From Bactericera cockerelli (lineage: Eukaryota > Arthropoda > Insecta > Hemiptera > Triozidae), in assembly GCA_024516035.1 (NCBI GenBank), contig CM044964.1, forward strand, positions 22,239,806-22,303,805: a DNA stretch of 64,000 bases, written 5' to 3'. The notes beneath the pieces are model-generated. The model was given only the letters and a program-made list of their open reading frames with translations. It did no database searches and had not been told where the DNA came from. The number at the start of each line of letters is the position of its first letter. The stretch's first letter is position 1. The position numbers and the translations under genes were made by a program. Below are positions 50,401 through 61,900 of the stretch, piece by piece.

Positions 50401-53400
50401 TTAAATTTGTTTGCACACTCTAATAAATTTAAATAAAAAAGCTGTTTTTTTTTTCAATGTCCATAATTTGGCAAAGTCCTGTATATTTCAGCCATTTTCT
50501 CGTGCATATAAGCCGGTCTTTCACTATCGCCAAGTTTCACTATCCCTATCATGACTTTGGCTACATCTTATCATTCTATTGTATGATAAGATATAATCGT
50601 TCGTTATCTATTGACCATACCAGCAGACCTATACCCACATTTTGGTTTAAATACATGACAAAGACGTACTAATCACACAGGAAAAAAATACACTATTACT
50701 GAGCGCGCGATTAGCTTAGTGGTTAAGCACTCGCTTGTCATGCGGAAGGTTCCGGGTTCGATCCCCCGTGCCGACAATATTTTGTATACTTAATTTGGTT
50801 TGTAAGGGATACCTTCCGGTTTGCTCGTGTTGACCCAGTACCTCAGTAAAATTCATTTTCTGTCTTCTGTCCCCCAGAACGTACGGCGAAACTATCTTTT
50901 CCTCTACATTTTTTTTATTTTTTATAAAATATATAATATTAACCCTTTCCTGTCCTCTGTCTCCCAGAACGTAGGGCGAAACTATCTTTTCCTCTACATT
51001 TTTTTTTATTTTTATAAAATATATAATATTAACCCTTTCCTGTCCTCTGTTCTCCAGATGGTACGGCGAAACTATCTTTTCCTCTACATTTTTTTTATAT
51101 ATATAAAATATTAACCCTTTCCTGTCCTCTGTTCCCCAGAACGTAGGGCGAAACTATCTTTTCCTCTACATTTTTTTTTATTATAAAATATATAATATTA
51201 ACCCTTTAATGTCCTCTGTCTCTCAGAACGTAAGGCGAAACTATCTTTTCCACTACATTTTTTATATATATATATAAAATATATAATATTAACCCTTTCC
51301 TGTCCTCTGTCCCCCAGATGGTACGGCGAAACTATGTTTTTCCTCTACATTTTTTTATATATAAAATATATAATATTAACCCTTTCCTGTCCTCTGTTCT
51401 CCAGATGGTACGGCGAAACTATCTTTTCCTCTACATTTTTTTTATATATATAAAATATATAATATTAACCCTTTCCTGTCCTCTGTTCCCCAGAACGTAG
51501 GGCGAAACTATCTTTTCCTCTACATTTTTCTTTATTATAAAATATATAATATTAACCCTTTCCTGTCCTCTGTCTCTCAGAACGTAAGGCGAAACTATCT
51601 TTTCCACTACATTTTTTATTGTCCTCTGTCCCCCAGATGGTACGGCGAAACTATGTTTTTCCTCTACATTTTTTTTTATATAAATTATATAATGTTAACC
51701 CTTTTCTGTCCTCTGTCCCCCAGATGGTACGTCTAAGATCGCTTTTCTTCCCTCCATCCCTCAGATCGTACGTCGAAGCTATCTTTTCCTCTACATTTTT
51801 ATTTCTTTATTAACCCTTTCCTGTCCTCTGTCTCTCAGATCGTACGTCGAAGCTAACTTTTCCTCTACTTCTGTATTTATTTATTAACCCTTTCCTGTCC
51901 TCTGTCTCTCAGATCGTACGTCAAAGCTATCTTTTCCTCTACATTTTTTATATATAATATTAACCCTTTCCTGTCCCTGTCCCTCAGATCGTGCGTCGAA
52001 GCTATCTTTTCCTCTACAGTTTTATTTCTTTATTAACCCTTTCCTGTCCCCTGTCTCTCAGATCGTGCGTCAAAGCTATCTATTCCTCTACTTTTGTATT
52101 TATTTATTTTATTAACCCTTTCCTGTCCCCTGTCCCCCAGATGGTAGGGCGAAACTATCTTTTCCTCTACATTTTTTTTATATATATATAAAATATATAA
52201 TATTAACCCTTTCCTGTCCCCTGTCCCCCAGATGGTACGGCCAGGAGCGAGACTACAACGTCCTCGTCATGGACCTCCTCTGGCCCTCACTCGAAATATA
52301 AAATATATAATATTAACCCTTTCCTGTCCTCTGTTCCCCAGATGGTACTTCAAAGCTATCTTTTTCTCTACATTTTTATTTATTTATTAACCCTTTCCTG
52401 TCCTCTGTTCCCCAGATGGTACGGCGAAACTATCTTTTCCTCTACATTTTATAAAATATATAATATTAACCCTTTCCTGTCCCCTGTCCCCCAAATGGTA
52501 CGGCGAAACTGAAATATAAAATATATAATATTAACCCTTTCCTGTCCCCTGTTCCCCAGATGGTACGGCGAAACTGAAATATAAAATATATAATATTAAC
52601 CCTTTCCTGTCCTCTGTTCCCCAAATGGTACGGCGAAACTGAAATATAAAATATATAATTTTAACCCTTTCCTGTCCCCCGTCCCCCAGATGGTACGGCC
52701 AGGAGCGGGACTATAACGTCCTCGTGATGGACCTCCTGGGGCCCTCCCTCGAGGACCTGTTCAACTTCTGCTCGCGCCGCTTCACGGTGAAGACCGTGCT
52801 GATGCTGGCGGACCAGATGATATATCATATAATATATAATATTAACCCTTTCCTGTCCTCTGTTCCCCAGATGGTACGGCGAAACTATAGACTATAAGAC
52901 AAAGTGAGTGAGTGAGTGAGTGAGTGAGTGAGTGAGCCAGTCAGAGAGTGAAACTCTCTTTTATAAGTATAGATATAATGTTAACCCTTTCCTGTCCCCT
53001 GTCCCCCAGATGGTACGGCCAGGAGCGCGACTACAACGTCCTCGTGAGGACCTCCTCGGGCCCTCACTCGAAATATAAAATATATAATATTAACCCTTTC
53101 CTGTCCCCCGTCCCCCAGATGGTACGGCCAGGAGCGCGACTACAACGTCCTCGTGATGGACCTCCTCGGGCCCTCCCTGGAAGACCTGTTCAACTTCTGC
53201 TCGCGCCGCTTCACGGTGAAAACCGTGCTGATGCTGGCGGACCAGATGATCGGCCGCATCGAGTACGTCCACTGCAAGTCGTTCATTCATCGCGACATCA
53301 AACCCGACAACTTTCTCATGGGCATCGGCCGACACTGTAATAAAGTAAGTATTACTTGTCATATTTTATCTATTGACTTTATTTTTTTTACAAAACAATC

Positions 53401-54305
53401 ATCATCAAAAAAAAAAAAAAAAAAAATAATAATAATAATAACAATGAATAAAAATAAACTTGGAAGTACCTATGTACAAAAAGAAATAAAGATCAATATT
53501 AATTTTTAAATACTTACTTACTTACTTATTGTTGGGTTTAAACAGGTCGCGGGGACCCAAAACCTCCATGAACCAGCTGCCTCCATTGTAGTCTGTCCTG
53601 CGCAAATGTTTACCAATTTATTAGGCATTCGGGTGGTTGAAGTTCATTGTACCATCTCTGGACTCCGTCTATCCATCGCTTTCGGGGTCTGCCTCTTTTT
53701 CTAGTTTTTTTTTAAGCTTTATTCGGTAGAACAAAAAATATATACAGTAGAACACAATGAAATATAAAAAAAAACAAAAAGATTAAACAAATATACAAGA
53801 AGGAAAAAAAGAGAGAAATGTCCTAACTAAAGGGCGGGGTTATTGCCTGTGGCAATCTCTTCCACCCAACCCTTGTTGTTCTGTACTTTAGATTTTTTTA
53901 ATTTTTAATTATTTTTTTAGTAATTTTTAATACCAATTGTTTACTTTTCCAGTTGTTCCTCATCGACTTCGGGATTAATTTTTTAGTAATTTTTAATTAC
54001 AATTGTTTACTTTTCCAGTTGTTCCTCATCGACTTCGGGCTGGCGAAGAAGTTTCGCGACACGCGGACCCGGAACCACATCCTGTACCGCGAGGACAAGA
54101 ACCTGACGGGCACCGCGCGCTACGCGAGCATCAACGCCCACCTCGGCATCGAGCAGAGCCGTCGGGACGACATGGAGTCTCTGGGCTACGTGCTCATGTA
54201 CTTCAACCGGGGCTCTCTGCCCTGGCAGGGGCTCAAAGTGAGTTTTGGGAGAAAGAAAGGAAGAAAAAAAAAAAAAAAAAAATGATAATAATAAGATATT
54301 TTGGG

Positions 54306-54346
<41 letters not shown>

Positions 54347-55893
54347 GTGTAAAATTTTAGGTTTTATTTATTTATTTATTAGAAACTCTTTATTAGTAGG
54401 TAGAACATATATACAGACAAAAAATGGTAAAAATTAAATATAAAAATTGACAATATTAATAATATTAACAAGGAAAAAAAAAAAACATATACGTAGGTAG
54501 ATCAATAAGTACCCGTGTTTAGGGACATGTTACATCATTGGTGAAACTTGTTGATACTTGTTGATGGAACGACATCTCAAATGACCACATCCAAAGTTTG
54601 AAACTGATTACTCTCTTAGTTTTCATTTATCGGTCACTTGAAGTTGTTGTGTTGCGTATAGTTGAGTGATATGGAAAAAGAACAGTACCGAGCAGTTATT
54701 CGATTCCTTTTTTTGGACGGGAAAAAATGTGATGAGATAAAATTAAAGTTAGATGCTGTGTACGGGAGCTCTTCACCTTCTATGACCACTGTTCGCTTTT
54801 GGTTTAATGAATTTAAACGAGGGCGCACAAGCATTTTTGACGAGGACCGCCCAGGACGCCCAGAAGACGTGTGTACCGAGGAAGTCGTGGAAAAAGTGCA
54901 TGATATGATTCTCAAAGATCGCCGAACAAAAGTGCGTGAAGTAGCTGAGAGTGTGGGCATTTCATATGGAACTGTTTTTAAAATCCTTCATGATAAGCTG
55001 GGCATGAGAAAACTATCGGCGCGATGGGTGCCGCGATTGCTCACAATTGACAACAAACGAATTCGGCTGAATTGTTCAAAGGCTAGTTTAGAACTCTTCA
55101 ATCGCAATCCAGATGATTTTTTGCGTCGAGTTGTGACCGTTGATGAAACCTGGATACATCACTATACCCCAGAAACCAAACAGCAGTCAAAAGAATGGAC
55201 TTTGGTTGGAGAATCTCCTCCAAAGAAGGCGTAATCGGTCCAATCGGCCGGAAAAGTCATGGCTACCGTTTTTTGGGATGCAAAGGGAATTATTCTTATT
55301 GACTTCTTGGAAAAAGGAAAAACAATAACTGCTGCATATTATAGTGAGTTATTGACACGATTTGATGCAAAATTGAAGGAGACACGCCCCCATTTGGCGA
55401 GAAAGAAAGTCTTGTTTCACCATGACAATGCACCAGCTCACTCATCTGGAATTGTTGCTGCTAAAATCCATCAACTTGGATACGAATTATTGCCACACCC
55501 ACCTTACTCACCTGACCTAGCCCCCTGCGATTATTTTTTGTTTCCTAACTTGAAAGTTTGGCTCGATGGAAAGAGGTTCAGCTCAAATGATGACGTCATA
55601 AGCCAGACAAAGGGCTATTTTGAGGAGTTCGAAGGGAGCTACTTTTTGGAAGGGCTAAAAAAGTGGCAGGATCGCTGGAAGAAGTGTGTAGCCTTGAAAG
55701 GAGACTACGTCGAAAAATAGAACCCAAAAATGTAAGTAGCTTGCACTCTTTTTTCAAACACGGGTACTTCTTGATCCGCCCTCGTACATATTTATGTCGT
55801 AACTAAAGGGCGGGGTTATTGCCTTAGGCAATCTCTTCCACCCAACCCTTGGAGAAAGAAAAAGAAGATAATAATAATAAGATATTTAGGGCA

Positions 55894-55926
<33 letters not shown>

Positions 55927-58900
55927 TGGGTTTTGAGTCTATCAAACACGGTTTCCCTTGTAAAATAAACAAAATTGAGATTATTAGTAAACATATTGGA
56001 TCAAATTTTAGTTACATAGAATATATACATACATAGATATTGAGATTAATAAACGCGAGCATCAACGCCCACCTCGGCATCGAGCAGAGCCGTCGGGACG
56101 ACATGGAGTCTCTGGGCTACGTGCTCATGTACTTCAACCGGGGCTCTCTGCCCTGGCAGGGGCTCAAAGTGAGTCGGGAGTGAGAAAGGAAGAAAAGATG
56201 ATAGTAATAATAAGATATTTTGGCTCAAAGTGAGTTGGGAGACAGAAGAAAAAAAAAAAAAAAAAAAAAATCGGAGCAAAAAAATATTTTTTTTTTACAA
56301 AAACGAACATAATACTTCCGATTTCTAATGCCGGGTCCACACTAAGCGAACATTGTTAGCTAACAATGTTATTTCAAACAAGTCGTAAAAACATTTTCTA
56401 ATGCCGGGTCCATACTGCGAACATTGTTAGCTAACAATGTTCGCGAACAAAATGTGCGGATAACATTGTGTGGACCCGGCATAATATTAGAAATTTCTCG
56501 GAAGTAAAATTGTGAATTTGTTTTATTTGAGTGTAATACAATACAGTTAAATAAATCAACCTATTACATTATATCACACTATGAATATGATAAATATATT
56601 TATTTATTTTAAGTATTGTTTTGTTAATTTATAAGTGTAGTTGACATGGTAAACAAATTTTATGTTGAGTAAAACGAAATAAATTTGATTTGAGTGCTAA
56701 GTGCTCGAATTCTTTAGTCCTAATTGGGCAGTATAAATAAGTATCTTTAATTATATTATAATTAAATTGGATATTTTTCATCGTGCTTTTTTTCAGGCAG
56801 CCAACAAAAAACAGAAGTATGAGAAAATCAGTGAAAAGAAAATGTCAACACCAGTAGAATTTCTATGCAAAGTAAGTATAATATTTTATTTTATATATTA
56901 TAACTTGGGTTTAACGTATTGCTCATATCACGACGAGGGTGTTCCCCTCGATTCGCAGTAAACTCACAAGCCTGCTACCCACATTAACCTCACCCAGCCT
57001 GGGTTGGTCCGGAATGCCAGCATCACGTAGTCTTCACCTCGCTGGTCGTTCCTTGATTTCGGCGATTCTACGAGAACCGGTGCACTCAACGCGTCGTCGA
57101 CGCTGGTGTATCTCAACTACTGTCGTGGCCTACGGTTCTATTTTCGGAACAATATTGTACTCCATGTTTAATTGTTATATTCATGTAAAATTGTAGATAA
57201 TGTAATAGAGGAAATGTTGGCGAGCAAAGAAAAGTGGGAATGAATAGAGCAGGGGTGCCCAACCTTTACAGAAGAAGATCTACTATAAAGTCTCAGATAA
57301 TCAACGCGATTGATCTGAAACCGAAACTTGAACCACCGATCTCTAGGTTACAAGTCCGCTGCCTTATCGATCATGCTACTGAGGTCGATGTGAGAGCGAT
57401 AAAAGTGATAAAAGAGAAACATGGGAGGGCCCTACAACGAAATCAGTAGGGTCCTATTATTAAACATTTTGGATCAAGTTTTATTTACAAATAACATAGA
57501 ATATATACATACATAGAAATTAAAATTAACAAAACAAAACTTGATCAAGGGCGGTGCTAATGCCAACGGCATTCTCTTCCTATACAGCGCCGCACTTAAA
57601 GTAATGATATTTTTCGGTTCCGGGTGCGGTTAGCTCTTTGAGCAGGTGAGATTTTAGTGGGTGGAAATCCCACACCCCAAGTCATGATGACTTGGGTGTT
57701 CAAAAAAAAAATTCCTGCCTTTGACCAAAAGAAAAGTAGAATATCCTGAAGAAAAGTTAAGAACAAGTAGGTTAAAATGGTATGTTCACATGAGAAGAAT
57801 GGACCAAGAACGAATACCAAAGAAAATGTTTGATCTACAACTAAATGGAACTAGACCCCGAGGAAGACATAGAAAGAGGTAAACAGACATGGTCAGAGAT
57901 GGCATTACACTTGTAAGTTTCCACTGGCAAGATGTAGAACGGGAAGAAGCTTTCAAAGACAGACAATAGTGGAGAGATTTTATGAATCGACCCGTAATAT
58001 ACCTAGATGGAACGTTTCGAGATATGCATGTAAGAAATACCCCCTCAGTCAACACACCCTCTCAGTCAACACAAGTCCCCCTCAGTCAACACAAGTTTTA
58101 GACCAGGTGTCTAAAACTTTCGACGAGAAGTATATATGTTAATTTTTTGGGTTAAGTTTACATATATTGTACAAAATAAAGTATAAGACATATTGAAAAA
58201 AAAGAAAGGAGTATGAGGCTAAGATCTGTTAAGAAATAATAAAAACACAAGGATTTCTGTACCTAGGATGTTTTATTTAGTTGGCAAATGCCAATTACGA
58301 GTCAAAGAATCTGCCGGGATTGGAACTACAGCTCTCAGAAGACTTTGTTTTCAGCAAAGTTTGGATTCTTTGGGCTAGGTACGCCATTATTTTCTTGACT
58401 TCACTTTCAGGAAGAGTGGGGTGGATGGGAGTACTGGAAAGGTATGCGTCCAGGAGATTCTAGATTGCTTCCCATCCTTCACCACATTTCCACCAGAAGC
58501 AAATGCCGCCATCTGGAATGATGTTTTTGGTTGTTGGGGATCTTTGTGAAATCTTATTTCTCGTAAATTTCTTGTTTGCTGTGAATTTTGATTTTGAAGG
58601 ATGTATTGATATTGTTTCTAGTGCCTTTTTTTTGGTTTTTTTTTTATTTATTTTTTTTAATTTTTTTTGTGTTTTCTTATAAATTATTTTTTCGTACCAA
58701 GGATGTTTTATTAACTGGCAAATGCCAATTCCGAGTGAAAGAATCTGCCGGGATTGGAACTACAGCTCTCAGAAGACTTTGTTTTCAGCAAAGTTTGGAT
58801 TCTTTGGGCTAGGTACGCCATTATTTTCTTGACTTCAGTTTCCATCAGGAAGAGTGGGGTGGGTGGGAGTACTGGAAAGGTATGCGTCCAGGAGATTCTA

Positions 58901-61900
58901 GATTGCTTCCTATCCTTCACCACATTTCCACCAGAAGCAAATGTCGCCATCTGGAATGATGTTTCTGGGTGTTGGGGAACCAGGGGATCTTTGTGGAATC
59001 TTCTTTCTCATGAATTTCTTGTTTGCTGTGAATTTTGATACTAGTGTTGTGGTGTTTGGCAAGCAGTGTCATCATAACATCTAATTTTGAAAACTTGGAA
59101 TTTTGAACACCAGCACGTGAAATTTTGAACATCAGCACGTGGAATTTTGAACATCAGCACGTGGAATTTTGAACATCAGCACGTGGAATTTTGAACATCA
59201 GCACGTGGAATTTTGAACTTCAGCAAGTAGAATTTTGAGTGTTAGCACGTGGAATTTTGAGTATCAGCAAGGAGAATTTTGAGCATCAGCACGTCGAATT
59301 TTGAACATGAGCAAGTAGAATTTTGAGTATCAGCAAGTAGAATTTTGAGCACCAGCACGTTGAATTTTACACATCAGCAAGTAGAATTTTGAACATCAGC
59401 ACCTAGAATTTTGAGTATCAGCAAGTAGAATTTTGGCATCAGGACGTAGAATTTTGAACATCGACACGTGGAATTTTGAGTATCAGCAAGTAGAATTTTG
59501 AGCATCAGGACGTAGAATTTCGAGTATCAGCAAGTAGAATTTTGAGCATCAGCACGTAGAATTTTGAGTATCAGCAAGTAGAATTTTGATCATCAGGACG
59601 TAAAATTTTGGGTATCAGCAAGTAGAATTTTGAACATCAGCACGTAGAATTTTGAGTATCAGCAAGTAGAATTTTGAGCATCAGCACGTGAATTTTACGT
59701 AATCAGCAAGTAGAATTTTGAGCATCAGGACGTAGAATTTTGAAACATCGGCACGTGAATTTTGGTACAGCATACATTTTTGCATAGCGTAAATTGAATT
59801 TATTGGATTAGTATCAGCAAGGTAGAATTTTGAGACTCAGGACGTGAATTTCGATCATCAGCAAGTAGAATTTTGAACATAGCACGTAGAATTTGAGTAT
59901 CAGCACGTAGAATTTGATAGCATAGGACGCGTAGAATTTTGAGTATCAGCAAGTAGAATTTTGAACATCAGCACGTAGAATTTGTTCATCAGCAAGTGAA
60001 TTTTGAACATCAGCACGTAGAATTTTGTACGTATCAGACAAGTAGCAATTTTGAGCATCAGGACGTAGAATTTTGAACATCGCAGTGAATTTTGAACATC
60101 AGCAAGTAGAATTTTGACATCAGAATAGAATTTTGACATTGGCATTTGGAAAGTATTTTGAGTATCAGCAAGAGAAATTTTGAGTTCAGACATCGTGAAT
60201 TTTGATGATCATGTTCACAAATGAATTTTGAAATGTATCATATAGTGAATTTAATTATCAGTATTAGATTTTGAACATGAGAAGTAGAATTTTGGTATCA
60301 GACAACGTTGGAATTTTGATATCATCACAGTAGAATTTTGAATCTTAGCAAGTTGAATTTTGAAATCAGAGTATGAATTTTAAGACGCGAGAATTGTTGA
60401 TATCAATAATTTAACATGCATCAAGATTTTGAGCATCAGCAGTTAGAATTAGAATCAGCAATGTGAATTTTAATTGAAGAATTTTATCTACAAATAGTTT
60501 GAACGTGTTTGATCGAAAGAAATTTGACAGGTGCGCACGATTTTGAATCAGAACGTTAGTTATGAGCTCAGGGATCTTAATTTTGGTTGGTGTGAGTTTT
60601 AGTCATATGAATTTGTATGAACATTAGAATTTCTATTATGGGACCATTTAAAATAAACGTTAGTAATAATTTGGAAATGAAGAGAATTTTTCTAACATGA
60701 AAAAATCAGGTATTACAATTATGTAAACTCAGATAATTCTGGAATTTTGGAGATCAAAATTGTTACTCAGTCTATATTATGTCATGAATGAGTTTCTCGT
60801 TAATAATGAAGTGTAGATGTTCATTATTGTATTATAACATGAACATATTTTGTTTTTACATTTGGTACATTAAAAGGGACAATTCAGTCCTATTCGTTAA
60901 TTTTGAACTCATATGATCTACACAATAGGTCATATGAATTATGTGTTGAGGAAAACTTCTGACTAGTGACAAGTTTGTAATATATGGATTTCTGGATGAG
61001 GACACTTCTTGAATGATGAACATTGATCATTTTGAGATAATTCAAGAAGTTCTTTGTTACTACTCTTCGGTGGATATGACTATTGGGATGATTGTGACAG
61101 CTTTCAATGTATCATATTTTTGAAATCTCAGTTTTATGTTCTTAGGTAATTTTGAAAAATTATTTACACTATATTTCAGTATTTTTGGAATGTTGTGAAA
61201 TAGATTGAATAATAGTCGGTTGTAATAGCGATGTCGGAATTTTGTGTTCTTTGATATTTTGTCAGAATAATGATTTCTGGTCTATATGCAACAGTGTGAT
61301 GATCGGTCTTTTGGATATTTGAATCCACGTTTTATAAATAAAATTTTCATTTTTCTAATATTTTGTTCTAGAAAGTTGAATACTAAAATGTAAAGGAAAG
61401 TATTTTTCACAGTTTATGTTTGAAGAAATTTGATGAATTTTTTTGCACTTTTATTATATTATAATTTCTCCTCCTTCAGTTTCGGCGATTCGCATGTTAT
61501 CTCAATATGTAGGGAGTTCTTTATTCCCTTGCGACTGATTATTTTGGATATTTCATCATTATCAATTATTTTCCTCATAGAATTCAGTTTAGTTCTGATT
61601 AAATTTTTCTTATTTTTATTTGGACTGTTAGTACAGTCCATGCAATGAATTTTTGCATTTTATATAGATATGATCTGGTATTGCAAGAATCGTCTGTTTC
61701 CGGATAGATTGCAGTTGTAAGTTCAACTATTGTTCAGGTGATTCTTGAGGGATTCCTTGTCGACGCATTTACAAATATACATCTTTCAGTATCGGCTTCG
61801 TATCCTTCATCCTAGTCGGGATTGATGTATCTCAATACCGTTCGCAATATATTATCAGTTTAAAGATTTTTGTTTTTTATTTTTTTTTTTTATTTTTTTA

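Larger units (their letters stand above)
54365..55855 (-). repeat. SINE family I split by a mariner element
   Basis: Plus strand starts TTAGAAACTCTTTATTAGTA, breaks at 54491, and resumes at 55785 to end CTAAAGGGCGGGGTTATTG...CTTCCACCCAACCC. The mariner element sits in between with a TA on each side. Confidence 0.85.

Noticed and set aside
50701..50776. Functional tRNA-Asp(GTC)
   Set aside because: The anticodon arm is good, but the acceptor and T stems have mismatches and no clear pol III terminator follows.
50855..53118. CRISPR-like array
   Set aside because: Unit spacing is variable, the sequence is a eukaryotic intron and exon edge, and there are no unique spacers or cas genes.
59900..60193. 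97-codon minus frame with repeats like KFYVLMFKI
   Set aside because: Translation of the 22-bp minisatellite.
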